From Pseudaminobacter salicylatoxidans (GTDB lineage Bacteria > Pseudomonadota > Alphaproteobacteria > Rhizobiales > Rhizobiaceae): DNA of 64,000 nt. The position numbers were made by a program, and so were the translations under genes. Below the pieces are notes generated by a model. It ran no database searches and was not told the DNA's origin. It saw only the letters and a list, made by a program, of their open reading frames with translations. The stretch covers positions 1-64,000 of the forward strand of contig NZ_QGGG01000005.1 of NCBI RefSeq assembly GCF_003148475.1. The letters run 5' to 3'. Every line of letters begins with the position of its first letter. Position 1 is the first letter of the stretch. Below, piece by piece: positions 25,613 through 34,173 of the stretch.

Positions 25613-26374
25613 ATGGCGGAAGAGCAAAACTCCCACACCAGTTCCGAGCAGGTGCTCGCGCGCTTGCGTGAAGTGATCCTGAGCGGAGAATTGCGCCCCG
25701 GAGAAAAGCTGCATCAGGACAGGCTGGCCGAGATGCTCGGCGTATCGCGCACGCCTCTGCGCACCGCGCTCACCGCACTGACGCAGTCCGGGCTTGTCGT
25801 CTATGAGGCCAATCGCGGGTTTCGCGTTCGCGAATTCTCCTTCGTGGATGTGCTGGCCGCCTTTCGCGTGCGTGCGGAAATGGAGGCGCTGGCCTGCAAG
25901 CTCGCCGCGCCGCGCATTTCCGAGGCCGACATCGCCTGTCTCCATGAGATGGTTGCGCTAGGCGACAGGCTGATTGAGGACGGCACGTTGCAGACGGAAC
26001 GACTGCCGGCCTATCGCCAGATGAATGTGGATTTCCACACCACGGTGCTGCAGGCCTCCGGCAACAAATGGATCGAGAATTTCATCGACCAGTTGCACAA
26101 TGTCCCGCTCGCCTCGGACCGCCTGATCATGTGGCACGACTACGGTGTGATCAGGCGATCGCATGACGACCATCGTCGCATAGCCACTCAACTGGCGGCG
26201 CGCGATGGCGATCGCGCGGCGGGCATCATGTACGAGCACATCTCGTTCGCCGCCGACCACCTGGTCGAGCACCTGAAGCGAAGCCCGGAAGATTTCATCC
26301 GCGTCCCCGTAGGCGACGTAGACGACATCGACCCCAAACCCCGCTCAAAAACACGGAGGAAAAAGCAATCGTGA
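25613..26374 (+). CDS. GntR-family regulator, FCD subfamily, of the TRAP/SDR operon
   Basis: This ~253-residue regulator has a winged helix at about 8-75 (LHQDRLAEMLGVSRTPLRTALTAL) and an FCD domain at about 85-220 (FRVRAEMEALACKLAAP, NVDFHTTVLQASGNKW, HDDHRRIATQLAARDGDRAAGIMYEHI). The ATG at 25613 is preferred; an ATG at 25541 would add 24 residues with no family similarity inside the likely promoter. Its tail is basic (KTRRKKQS). It overlaps the GST gene by 4 bases and is divergent from the TRAP operon, which it probably represses. Confidence 0.87.
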   Translation: MAEEQNSHTSSEQVLARLREVILSGELRPGEKLHQDRLAEMLGVSRTPLRTALTALTQSGLVVYEANRGFRVREFSFVDVLAAFRVRAEMEALACKLAAPRISEADIACLHEMVALGDRLIEDGTLQTERLPAYRQMNVDFHTTVLQASGNKWIENFIDQLHNVPLASDRLIMWHDYGVIRRSHDDHRRIATQLAARDGDRAAGIMYEHISFAADHLVEHLKRSPEDFIRVPVGDVDDIDPKPRSKTRRKKQS

Positions 26375-26991
26375 CCTTGAGACTATTCCATTCCCCAGCC
26401 TCGCCTTATGTGCGCAAGGTCATGGTGACGGCAATCGAGCGCGGCGTGGAAGACCGCATCGAACTGCTTCCTTCGGCCGCCGGCCCGGTGAAGCGTGACC
26501 AGACCATCGTGCGCCATAACCCTTCCGGCAAGGTGCCGAGCGCGCTTCTGGAAAACGACCAGCCGCTTTTCGACAGCCGCGTCATCTGCGCTTATGTCGA
26601 CAGCCTCGCATCGTCCGGCGCTTCGGTCTATCCGCAGGACCAGCGCCGCTTCAAGGTGCTGATGCTGGAAGCGCTCGCCGATTCCATCCTCGACGCCTGC
26701 CTGCTGTGCCGCTACGAGCGGGTGATGCGCCCCGCGGAACTGCAGTGGGACGACTGGTACAACGGCCAGATGGAGAAGATCGATTCAGGCCTGGACGACC
26801 TGGAAAGCCGCTGGTTCGATGACATCGTCGGCGAATTCCATGCCGGGTCGATCGCCGCGGCCTGTACGCTCGGTTATCTCGACTTCCGGTTCGGCGACAA
26901 GGACTGGCGCTTGAGTCATCCGAAACTGGCGGCATGGTTTGCCGAAGTCTCCGGGCGCCCCTCCATGGAAAAGACTTTCCCGAAGGGCTGA
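26371..26991 (+). CDS. glutathione S-transferase family protein
   Basis: This 206-residue GST has an N-terminal thioredoxin-like domain opening LFHSPASPYVRKVMVTAIERG and the GSH-binding NPSGKVPSALLENDQPLFDSRVICAYVD region, then the all-helical domain. The start is GTG at 26371, overlapping the regulator stop (GTGA) and preceded by CGGAGGAAA. It lacks the SSCSWRVR-type motif expected for maleylacetoacetate isomerase, so it is not obviously the missing enzyme of the neighbouring homogentisate pathway. A glutathione-dependent step in the TRAP/SDR pathway, or a protective role, is possible. Confidence 0.82.
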   Translation: MTLRLFHSPASPYVRKVMVTAIERGVEDRIELLPSAAGPVKRDQTIVRHNPSGKVPSALLENDQPLFDSRVICAYVDSLASSGASVYPQDQRRFKVLMLEALADSILDACLLCRYERVMRPAELQWDDWYNGQMEKIDSGLDDLESRWFDDIVGEFHAGSIAAACTLGYLDFRFGDKDWRLSHPKLAAWFAEVSGRPSMEKTFPKG

Positions 26992-27002
26992 TCCACAAAA
27001 AC

Positions 27003-27026
27003 GAAGGCCCCGGAAACGGGGCCTTC
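27003..27026. terminator. hairpin terminator 1 of a triple array
   Basis: A perfect 10-bp stem GAAGGCCCCG/CGGGGCCTTC with a GAAA tetraloop, 11 bases after the GST gene. A TTTTT run follows on the minus strand (ACAAAAAC upstream on plus), so it works best against minus-strand transcription but can fold in both directions. Confidence 0.65.
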
Positions 27027-27037
27027 AGATTGATTAC

Positions 27038-27078
27038 AAACCCCTCGGTTTTTGGCAGCAGTCAAAATCGAGGGGTTT
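27038..27078 (+). terminator. hairpin terminator 2 of a triple array
   Basis: Arms AAACCCCTCG and CGAGGGGTTT enclose 21 bases, followed by TT and then GATTC. Plus-strand orientation with a five-T run at 27076-27080. Confidence 0.55.
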
Positions 27079-27164
27079 TTGATTCTGGTTTGTTCTCGAT
27101 CTGAATCCGAGACGTTCCGTGAATCTCGCAGCATTTCGACGGGCTGGAGGTTTGTCAGCAGTCT

Positions 27165-27188
27165 GAAGGCCCCGGAAGCGGGGCCTTC
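27165..27188 (+). terminator. hairpin terminator 3, near-copy of hairpin 1
   Basis: The same 10-bp stem as the hairpin at 27003-27026, with loop GAAG in place of GAAA, followed by TTTGT. It is 162 bases from the first copy and lies before the convergent fahA gene end. Confidence 0.65.
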
Positions 27189-27229
27189 TTTGTATCGTTC
27201 AACGATAATGGCGGGAGCAGGACATCCGC

Positions 27230-28474
27230 TTACAAAGCCCTGGCCGGCAACACCTTGCCTTCACAGGGGCCGAAGCCGATGCGATAGCCGTCGCCCTGCG
27301 CATGCCCTCTGAAACGAACCGTATCGCCGTCCTGCAGGAAAGACCGGCTCTCGCCGCTGTCCAGCGTCAGGGGTTCCTTGCCGCCCCAGCTCAGTTCCAG
27401 CATGGAGCCGCGCGATTCCTTGACCGCACCGGAAATCGTGCCTGAACCGAGCAGGTCGCCGGCGTCCATCGGGCAGCCCGATGTGGTGTGGTGGCAAAGC
27501 TGCTGCGCGGCCGAATAGTACATTTCCGAATAATTCGTGCGGCTGATCACCGTTGCCGCCCTGCCTTCCGGCTCAAGCTCGATCTCAAGACCGATGTCGT
27601 AGAGCATCGGCCCCGGCTCGGCGAGATAGGGCAGCAGCTCCTTTTCACGCGGCGGGGTCGGGGTGCGGAACGGCTCAAGGGCGGCGCGCATCACGATCCA
27701 CGGGCTGATCGTGGTGGCCGTCGCCTTGGCCTGGAAAGGCCCGAGCGGCTGGTATTCCCACGCCTGGATATCACGTGCCGACCAGTCGTTGAGCAGCACA
27801 TAGCCGAAGATCATCTCGTCGGCTTGCGCCACCGAAACCATGCCTTCGGACGGCATTCCGACCACCGCGCCCATTTCCAGCTCGAAATCGAAGCGTTCGC
27901 AAGGCGCGAAGCGCGGCGCGGCATCGTTCGGCCCCTTGAGCTGCCCATGGGGACGGCGAACCTCCGTGCCCGACACCACCACCGATGAAGCGCGGCCATT
28001 ATAGCCGATCGGAATATGCAACCAGTTGGGCGGCAGCGCATTCTCGGCCCCTCGGAACATTGTGCCGACATTCGTGGCATGGTGCCGGCCAGCGTAGAAA
28101 TCTGTGTAGCCGGAAACGATGAAGGGCATGAAGAACTCGGCTTCGCCGGCAGGATAAAGGTGCGGCTCGACCAGTTCCCGTTCGGCTGCGTCCTCGTGCA
28201 GCAATTCGGTCAGACGCTCGCGGAAGAGATTCCAGACATCCGGCCCCAGTTCCATGAACTCGTTCCAGAACGGAACCTTGAACACAGGCTCGTCCGCAAC
28301 ATGGATGAGCCCCGCCTCCTCCAGCGCCCGCACATCGACGATAAAGTCGCCGATGGCCACGCCGCAGCGCGGATCGTCGTCACCCGGCGCAAAAACGCCG
28401 CATGGCAGGTTGTTGAGCGGGAAGTCGGCCGAGGCGGAGTTGGCGCTTTCGACCCAGCTTCTGGAAAGTGTCAT
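27230..28474 (-). CDS. fahA: fumarylacetoacetase
   Basis: This 414-residue cytoplasmic hydrolase splits fumarylacetoacetate to fumarate and acetoacetate, the last step of tyrosine/homogentisate breakdown. The N-terminal FAA_hydrolase_N part (NNLPCGVFAPG) is followed by the catalytic domain with YTDFYAGRHHATNVGTMFRG, FELEMGAVVG, DWSARDIQAWEYQPLGPFQAK, YSAAQQLCHHTTSGCPMDAGDLLGSGTISG (given as a region) and the metal/catalytic residues in these segments. The length matches the family. It lies 73 bases after hmgA on the same strand, with a GC-rich hairpin (28502-28527) in the gap. Confidence 0.95.
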   Translation of the reverse strand: MTLSRSWVESANSASADFPLNNLPCGVFAPGDDDPRCGVAIGDFIVDVRALEEAGLIHVADEPVFKVPFWNEFMELGPDVWNLFRERLTELLHEDAAERELVEPHLYPAGEAEFFMPFIVSGYTDFYAGRHHATNVGTMFRGAENALPPNWLHIPIGYNGRASSVVVSGTEVRRPHGQLKGPNDAAPRFAPCERFDFELEMGAVVGMPSEGMVSVAQADEMIFGYVLLNDWSARDIQAWEYQPLGPFQAKATATTISPWIVMRAALEPFRTPTPPREKELLPYLAEPGPMLYDIGLEIELEPEGRAATVISRTNYSEMYYSAAQQLCHHTTSGCPMDAGDLLGSGTISGAVKESRGSMLELSWGGKEPLTLDSGESRSFLQDGDTVRFRGHAQGDGYRIGFGPCEGKVLPARAL

Positions 28475-28501
28475 GCAAAAAAATCCCCGATGAATAATAT
28501 T

Positions 28502-28527
28502 CGGGCGGAGGCATCGCCCCCCGCCCG
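28502..28527. other. hairpin in the hmgA-fahA intercistronic gap
   Basis: Arms CGGGCGG and CCGCCCG with partly paired centre. No T-run follows on the minus strand. It could stabilise the hmgA transcript end or reduce read-through into fahA. Confidence 0.4.
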
Positions 28528-28547
28528 TTCGCCATTTGCAGGCGTGT

Positions 28548-29909
28548 TCACTTTACCGACGGTGTGCCGTCGAATTTCTTTTCAAGATCCGCCCAGCAAT
28601 CCACATAGTCGTCTTGCAGCGGCGCTATGTTTGCGGCGAACTCGGTGAGATGCTGGGGGAAGCGCGTCTCGAACATGAAGGACATGGTCTGGTCGAGCTT
28701 TTCCGGCTTCAGCTCGGCGTTGGACGCACCCTCGAAGGCGTTGCGGTCCGGGCCGTGCGGCAGCATCATATTGTGCAGGCTCATGCCGCCCGGTACAAAG
28801 CCCTTGGGCTTGGCGTCGTAGACACCATAGATATTCCCCATAAGCTCCGACATAATGTTCTTGTGATACCAGGGCGGACGGAAGGAATGTTCCGCCACCA
28901 TCCAGCGCTCGCGGAACAGCACGAAGTCGATATTGGCGGTGCCCTCGACGCCTGATGGCGCCGTCAGCACCGTGAAGATCGACGGATCGGGATGATCAAA
29001 CAGGATCGCACCGACCGGCGAATAGGTGCGCAGATCATATTTGACCGGTGCGTAATTGCCATGCCAGGCCACCACGTCGAGCGGCGAATGGTCGATGAAG
29101 GTCTCATGGAACTGGCCGCACCATTTGATGATGACGCGCGAGCGGGCGGCGCGGTCCTCGAAAGCCGCAACCGGCGTCTTGAAATCGCGCGGATTGGCAA
29201 GGCAGTTGGCGCCGATCGGCCCGCGATTGGGCAGATCGAATTTCTGGCCGTAATTCTCGCAAACGAAGCCGCGTGCCGGCCCTTCCAGAACCTCGACGCG
29301 ATAGACGAGACCACGCGGCAGAATGGCGATCTCCTTCGGCTCCAGATCGATGACGCCAAGTTCGGTTGCAAAGCGCAGGCGCCCCTCCTGTGGAACCACC
29401 AGCAGTTCGCTGTCGGCCGAATAGAAATACTCGTCCTGCATCGAGGCGGTGACCAGATAGATATGGCTGGCCATGCCCACCTGCGTGTTGACGTCGCCTG
29501 CGGTGGTGACCGTGTGCATGCCGGTGACCCAGGTGAGCGGCTGGTCGCTATGCGGCACCGGATCCCAGCGATACTGGCCAAGGCTGATGACGTCAGGCAG
29601 CACATGCGGCGCGGATTTCCACATCGGCACGTCGATTTTTGAGAAGCGCGCGACATGCTTGACCGAAGGCCGGATGCGATAGCACCAGGTGCGCTCGTTC
29701 TTGCCGCGCGGCGCGGTGAAGGCCGTACCAGAAAGCTGTTCGGCGTAGAGCCCATAGGCACATTTCTGCGGGCTGTTCTGGCCCTGGGGCAGCGCGCCCG
29801 GCAACGCCTCCGTCTCGAAATCATTGCCGAAACCGGGCATATAGCCGGGTGCCGTGCCCATGGTTTCGCTGCTGGAAATCATGCCTTGCGGCAGGGATCT
29901 AATCGTCAT
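28548..29909 (-). CDS. hmgA: homogentisate 1,2-dioxygenase
   Basis: This 453-residue non-heme iron enzyme opens the ring of homogentisate to maleylacetoacetate. Family blocks are clear: [41 protein letters not shown], the [20 protein letters not shown] region, [17 protein letters not shown] with iron-ligand His residues, and [16 protein letters not shown]. It is first in the hmgA-fahA operon and divergent from the MarR gene, with a perfect 20-base palindrome in the intergenic region. Confidence 0.96.
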   Translation of the reverse strand: MTIRSLPQGMISSSETMGTAPGYMPGFGNDFETEALPGALPQGQNSPQKCAYGLYAEQLSGTAFTAPRGKNERTWCYRIRPSVKHVARFSKIDVPMWKSAPHVLPDVISLGQYRWDPVPHSDQPLTWVTGMHTVTTAGDVNTQVGMASHIYLVTASMQDEYFYSADSELLVVPQEGRLRFATELGVIDLEPKEIAILPRGLVYRVEVLEGPARGFVCENYGQKFDLPNRGPIGANCLANPRDFKTPVAAFEDRAARSRVIIKWCGQFHETFIDHSPLDVVAWHGNYAPVKYDLRTYSPVGAILFDHPDPSIFTVLTAPSGVEGTANIDFVLFRERWMVAEHSFRPPWYHKNIMSELMGNIYGVYDAKPKGFVPGGMSLHNMMLPHGPDRNAFEGASNAELKPEKLDQTMSFMFETRFPQHLTEFAANIAPLQDDYVDCWADLEKKFDGTPSVK

Positions 29910-29971
29910 TGCACACCTCCCGAAAGCTGGGCCGCACGGAATTCGGCGGCTGGATCTTCATGTCGCCCAAT

Positions 29972-29991
29972 ATCGTTGCAAATGCAACGAT
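29972..29991. promoter_or_regulatory. candidate MarR (HmgR) operator, perfect 9-bp inverted repeat
   Basis: Arms ATCGTTGCA and TGCAACGAT separated by AA, in the 213-base gap between hmgA and the divergent marR-type gene. Size and symmetry are typical of MarR sites, and no other regulator is near. Confidence 0.7.
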
Positions 29992-30122
29992 GTCAAGCGG
30001 GTCGGAACCCGAATATGCGCATTTCGAGCAAGTGCTTGTTGGCAAAGGAAGATTCAGGCAGAAGGTGAGCGTGTATATTGCCGCCAGACGATGTTTTTTA
30101 ATAATGAGGGGAAGCAGGCAGG

Positions 30123-30554
30123 ATGGCCGAAGATTTTGATCTCGATGATTTTTTGCCTTACCAGCTTGCGGTCGTCGCCAGCCGCATGAGCCGCGCGCTG
30201 ACGGACGTCTATGCCGCCGAATCCGGACTGAGCATGCCGGAATGGCGCATCATGGCGCATCTGATGAGCACGCAAGCCGTAAGCGTGCGGGAAATCCACC
30301 AGCGCACCGATCTCGACAAATCGAAGGTCAGCCGCGCATGCGACCGGCTGGAAGCGGAAGGATTGCTGCGCAAGACGATCAGCGCCCAGGACCGCCGCCT
30401 GGTCGAACTGGAGCTCACCCCGGCCGGCAGGGATTTGATGAGCAGGCTGATTCCGCTTGCACAGGATTTTCAGGCGCGGCTTCTCGACGGCATCGGCGAA
30501 GATGCCGCCGTCTTCCAGAGTGTGCTTGCGCGCATCATGAAAGAGCTGAAGTGA
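30123..30554 (+). CDS. hmgR: MarR-family transcriptional regulator of the homogentisate operon
   Basis: This 143-residue protein has the MarR fold: N-terminal dimerisation helix, winged helix around SVREIHQRTDLDKSKVSRACDRLEAEGLL and the wing ISAQDRRLVELELTPAGRDL. The DKSKVSRA recognition helix and the DRR wing tip are the DNA-contact parts. AGGCAGG stands upstream of the ATG at 30123. Being divergent from hmgA-fahA across a perfect palindrome, it is most probably their repressor, released by homogentisate or a related acid. Confidence 0.85.
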   Translation: MAEDFDLDDFLPYQLAVVASRMSRALTDVYAAESGLSMPEWRIMAHLMSTQAVSVREIHQRTDLDKSKVSRACDRLEAEGLLRKTISAQDRRLVELELTPAGRDLMSRLIPLAQDFQARLLDGIGEDAAVFQSVLARIMKELK

Positions 30555-30566
30555 CGGAAAGCGAAG

Positions 30567-30594
30567 CGCCGCGCCCCGTTCGGACCGCGGCGCG
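30567..30594. terminator. bidirectional hairpin between convergent genes
   Basis: A perfect 8-bp stem GCGCCGCG/CGCGGCGC with a 12-base loop in the 48-base gap between marR and the convergent ureohydrolase gene. No T-run is present. Confidence 0.5.
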
Positions 30595-30602
30595 ACAGGA
30601 TG

Positions 30603-31607
30603 TTACTTGCCGTTGGCGGCGATGTAATCAGCCATCAGCGAGAGCAATTCGAACATCACCACCATGGCATTCATGGATGTAATGTTGTTCGGATTGTCCT
30701 TGGTCGGCATGAGGCAGACGACGTCGGCTCCGACCACGTTCAACCCGCGAAGCCCCTGCAACATGCGCACGGCATCGCCGATGCGGATGCCGGGATAGCC
30801 GGGCTCCAGATTCGACACGCCCGGTGCATCGACGGGATCGAGCGAATCCAGATCGAAGGTAATGTAGATCGGCGCATCGCCGATGCGCTGGCGCAGCGCC
30901 TCGATCACGCCCCTGGGGCCGATCTCTTCATATTCATCCATGCCGATAATGCGGTAGCCGAGTTCCTCGCTGGTGTTGCGCGAGCCGGGCGTGCCGACAT
31001 TCGGACGGATTCCGACCTGCGTCGAGCGATGCGGATCGACATGGCCTTCCTCGACCAGATAGCTCGCCCAATGGGCGGCGGAACGGCGATTGCCCAGCCA
31101 GTGCGGCAGGTGGTTGTAGCTGTCGGTGTGGGAGTCGAAATGCACCAGCGCCACCTTCTCACCCCTGGTCAGGCGGGAATGCTTGCCCGCCACCGCCTTC
31201 ACCAGCGGGCCGGTGACGGCATGGTCGCCTCCCATGGAGACAAGACGTGTGCCGGCCTGATCGAAGCGCTTGGCGAAGGCCTCGATATGCTCCACGCAAA
31301 TGTCGTTGACCATGGCTTCCGGCAGTGGCACGTCGCCTGCGTCGTTGATGCGGCAGACATCCCAGGGGATCATATTGAAGCGGCCATGGCCTCGACGATA
31401 CTGCGCCGAAACGTTACGCACCGCGCGCGGCCCCAGATGCTGATCACGCTCGGTCGAGCCGTTGCCGGAGGAGTGCGGCACGCCGATCAATGCGATGTCG
31501 CTCTGCGCCGGGTCTTCCTGCCAGGGGCTGCGGAAGAAGGTCGGGATGCCCCACCAATACCAGCGCTCCACTTCCTTCTTGGCGGCTTCTACATCGAATT
31601 CCGACAT
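30603..31607 (-). CDS. ureohydrolase (agmatinase/guanidinobutyrase/arginase family)
   Basis: This 334-residue Mn-dependent enzyme hydrolyses a guanidino group to urea and an amine. Metal-ligand motifs: GGDHAVT (His129), DSHTD (Asp158, His160, Asp162; the usual Ala of DAHxD is Ser here) and FDLDSLDP (Asp252, Asp254). The start at 31607 has AAGGAG nine bases upstream; the extension to 31670 is unlikely. As last gene of an operon with a 2-ketoarginine decarboxylase-like enzyme, 4-guanidinobutyrate (giving GABA and urea) is a more likely substrate than agmatine. The ureohydrolase family is certain; the substrate is inferred. Confidence 0.85.
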   Translation of the reverse strand: MSEFDVEAAKKEVERWYWWGIPTFFRSPWQEDPAQSDIALIGVPHSSGNGSTERDQHLGPRAVRNVSAQYRRGHGRFNMIPWDVCRINDAGDVPLPEAMVNDICVEHIEAFAKRFDQAGTRLVSMGGDHAVTGPLVKAVAGKHSRLTRGEKVALVHFDSHTDSYNHLPHWLGNRRSAAHWASYLVEEGHVDPHRSTQVGIRPNVGTPGSRNTSEELGYRIIGMDEYEEIGPRGVIEALRQRIGDAPIYITFDLDSLDPVDAPGVSNLEPGYPGIRIGDAVRMLQGLRGLNVVGADVVCLMPTKDNPNNITSMNAMVVMFELLSLMADYIAANGK

Positions 31608-31663
31608 CGCGTCGTGCTCCTTCTTGCTATTTCGGCGGCCCGTACGGGCATGAGAATTCCGTT

Positions 31664-31685
31664 CACCCATTCAGATGAATGGGTG
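31664..31685. other. hairpin between decarboxylase and ureohydrolase genes
   Basis: A perfect 9-bp stem CACCCATTC/GAATGGGTG with a 4-base loop inside the 112-base gap of the operon. No T-run follows on the minus strand. It may set mRNA processing or relative expression of the last gene. Confidence 0.5.
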
Positions 31686-31719
31686 GCGATAGGTGTCTGA
31701 TGGCTGCGTGCCCGCTGCT

Positions 31720-33378
31720 TCAGGGAGCCGCGGGCATGAGAACAGCTTCAGGGAACTCTGCCGTGCAGGTGTTCTGCTGCCCGGTCAGGAATGCTGCGTC
31801 CTGCCGGATCTCAAGAATCGTCGGCACAGTGCGGTTACCGGCATCGGCCAGTTCGGCGGCAAGTTGCTCGAAACTGCCGATACGCTCTGCATAGCAGCCG
31901 AAACCGCGCGCGATCGTAATGAAATCGGGCACGACGAGATCAACGCCGAGCGGCGCAATGCCCTTGTCGATCATGTAGTTGCGGATTTCGCCATAGCCGT
32001 CATTGTTCCACAGAAGCACGATGACGGGCAGTTGCGCCTCGACCGCGCTGGCAAGCTCTCCGATCGTGAACAGAATGCCGCCGTCGCCCATCAGCGCCAC
32101 GACCGGCCGTGCGGTTCCGACGCCGACCTTGGCGCCCATGGCAGCCGGCAGGCCATAGCCGAGCGTGCCGTAGCCCGTGCTGGAATTGAAGAATGAGCGC
32201 GGCTGGCGCGGCCGGAAAAATTGGTTCGCCGCATAGACCGTCTGCGCAGAATCCCCCACATAGACCGCACCCGGCAACGCCGCATCCAGTGCTTCCATGA
32301 GGTTGCGGTAAGGCTCGATGCTTTCCGGCAAGGCGGCCTGGTTGGCCTTGCGCAAGGCAGCGGCACGCGCAACGCCGTCGCCTCCTGCGCGGCGCTTGAG
32401 CCGCAGGGCCAGACCGGAAAGGGCGGCCGCAGCATCGCCCAGCAGAGATACATCGGCAAAAGGTTTGCGCGTGAGCTGTTCAGCATCGATGTCGATGCGG
32501 ATCAGCTTGCCGGATGCGGTGAGTTCGACCGGCAGAGGATACATCTCCGTCTCGCCGAGTTCGGTTCCGATCGCCAACACCACATCGGCATCGTGAAAAG
32601 CCTGACGTATGGGCGCAGCGCCAAGATTCTCACCCGCGAGCAGCGGATGCTCGGGCGCCAGCAGCCCCCGCCCATTGACGGTGAGGATCGTCGGGGCATC
32701 CAGCAACTCGATCAATTGCCGCGCTTCCGCGGCAGCCGACACCGCGCCCCCGCCAAGCACGACAACCGGGTTGCGGGCCTGCGCCAAAAGCTCCGCCGCA
32801 CCATCGAGCGAGGCACGAGACGGTGCGGGTCGCTCCGGCAGCGGGCAGGTGCGGACCGGCATCTCATCCACGGTCGCGGCGAGCACATCTACCGGGATTT
32901 CCAGATAGACCGGCCGGGGCCGCGCGCTCGAGAACACCGCCATGGCCCGCGCCAATGCCTCGGGCAACTGGCCGGGATGCAGCACGGTCTGGCTGAAGGC
33001 GGAAACTTCCGCAGCAAGATTGCGCTGCGCGCGCAGCTCATGCAGCGCGCCCACCGGCGCGCCCAGCTGCTCGATCGGGTTGGCGGTGGAAATCACCAAC
33101 ATCGGCACGGAATCGGCATAGGCCTGCCCCATGGCGGTGAGGATATTGGTGAGGCCCGGCCCGGTGACGGTGAAGCAGACGCCGACCTTGCCCGTTGCGC
33201 GCGCATAGCCGTCGGCCATGAACCCCGCGCCCTGCTCGTGGCGCGGCGTGACGTGGCGGATGGGCGAAACATCGAGCCCCCGATAGAGTTCGACATTGTG
33301 CACTCCGGGAATGCCGAAGATCACCTCGACGCCATAGGCCTCCAACAGCCTGATGATGATTTCTGCGCAAGTCGACAT
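31720..33378 (-). CDS. thiamine-diphosphate enzyme, 5-guanidino-2-oxopentanoate (2-ketoarginine) decarboxylase-like
   Basis: This 552-residue member of the acetolactate synthase/pyruvate decarboxylase superfamily has the catalytic Glu48 in [15 protein letters not shown] and the ThDP site [13 protein letters not shown]...LLWNND (about 430-465). The opening [19 protein letters not shown] resembles AruI, the ketoarginine decarboxylase of the arginine transaminase pathway; no FAD-domain loss or regulatory subunit is evident nearby, which speaks against a biosynthetic acetolactate synthase. It is encoded after an amino-acid ABC transporter and before a ureohydrolase, which fits 2-ketoarginine to 4-guanidinobutanal. 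Other 2-oxo acids remain possible. Confidence 0.78.
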   Translation of the reverse strand: MSTCAEIIIRLLEAYGVEVIFGIPGVHNVELYRGLDVSPIRHVTPRHEQGAGFMADGYARATGKVGVCFTVTGPGLTNILTAMGQAYADSVPMLVISTANPIEQLGAPVGALHELRAQRNLAAEVSAFSQTVLHPGQLPEALARAMAVFSSARPRPVYLEIPVDVLAATVDEMPVRTCPLPERPAPSRASLDGAAELLAQARNPVVVLGGGAVSAAAEARQLIELLDAPTILTVNGRGLLAPEHPLLAGENLGAAPIRQAFHDADVVLAIGTELGETEMYPLPVELTASGKLIRIDIDAEQLTRKPFADVSLLGDAAAALSGLALRLKRRAGGDGVARAAALRKANQAALPESIEPYRNLMEALDAALPGAVYVGDSAQTVYAANQFFRPRQPRSFFNSSTGYGTLGYGLPAAMGAKVGVGTARPVVALMGDGGILFTIGELASAVEAQLPVIVLLWNNDGYGEIRNYMIDKGIAPLGVDLVVPDFITIARGFGCYAERIGSFEQLAAELADAGNRTVPTILEIRQDAAFLTGQQNTCTAEFPEAVLMPAAP

Positions 33379-33411
33379 GGCTTGGTCCCGGACTGTTCGG
33401 CGGCTCGCGCC

Positions 33412-34146
33412 TCAGTGCATGATCTGCGAGAGGAAGTTGCGCGCCCGCTCGGTCTTGGGCGCGTCAAAGAACTCGTCAGGCGACGCGATTTCGACCACCT
33501 GCCCGGCATCCATGAAGATGACACGATCTGCCACCTTGCGGGCAAAACCCATCTCATGCGTCACGCACAGCATGGTCATGCCGCCGCGCGCGAGTTCCAC
33601 CATGACGTCCAGCACCTCGCCCACCATTTCCGGATCCAGCGCGGAAGTCGGTTCATCGAACAGCATCACCTCGGGCTCCATACACAGCGCCCGCGCGATT
33701 GCAACGCGCTGTTGCTGGCCGCCCGAAAGCTGGCTCGGCATCTTGTGCGCCTGCTCTGCAATGTGAACACGTCCGAGCAGGCGGATCGCCGTTTCCTCGG
33801 CCTCCGCACGCGACTTGCCCCGAACCTTCATCGGCGCCAGCAGGCAGTTTTCCAGAACGGAAAGATGCGGGAACAGGTTGAAGTTCTGGAACACCATGCC
33901 GACCTCGCAGCGTATGGCGCCGACATTCCTGTTCTTGCCGTCGAGCTCGACATTGTTGACGTGAATGGTGCCGACATCATGCGGCGACAGATGGTTGATG
34001 CACCGGATCAGCGTCGACTTCCCCGAACCGGACGGGCCGCAGATGACAATCTTCTCGCCCTTGGCAATCGACAGGTTGATGTTCTGGAGAACCTGGAAAT
34101 CCCCATAGTTCTTGCCGACATTGGCAAGCCGAATGATCTCGCTCAT
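33412..34146 (-). CDS. amino-acid ABC transporter ATP-binding protein (GlnQ/HisP family)
   Basis: This 244-residue PAAT-family ATPase has Walker [14 protein letters not shown] (about 36), the Q-loop [16 protein letters not shown], signature [15 protein letters not shown] and Walker [15 protein letters not shown]. The protein opens with the interface segment [17 protein letters not shown]. Encoded 27 bases after the permease gene and 33 bases before the decarboxylase gene, so it belongs to the same operon. A basic amino acid such as arginine is the likely cargo given the enzymes. Confidence 0.92.
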   Translation of the reverse strand: MSEIIRLANVGKNYGDFQVLQNINLSIAKGEKIVICGPSGSGKSTLIRCINHLSPHDVGTIHVNNVELDGKNRNVGAIRCEVGMVFQNFNLFPHLSVLENCLLAPMKVRGKSRAEAEETAIRLLGRVHIAEQAHKMPSQLSGGQQQRVAIARALCMEPEVMLFDEPTSALDPEMVGEVLDVMVELARGGMTMLCVTHEMGFARKVADRVIFMDAGQVVEIASPDEFFDAPKTERARNFLSQIMH

Positions 34147-34173
34147 GGCGGTATCCCTATTTCTGGAACGGCA

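Noticed and set aside
26371-26991. GST as maleylacetoacetate isomerase (MaiA)
   Set aside because: Lacks the Ser-Cys MaiA motif near the N-terminus and is transcribed with the GntR gene, not with hmgA-fahA.
31720-33378. Biosynthetic acetolactate synthase large subunit (IlvB)
   Set aside because: No small regulatory subunit gene adjacent, an AruI-like N-terminus, and a catabolic transporter/ureohydrolase context.
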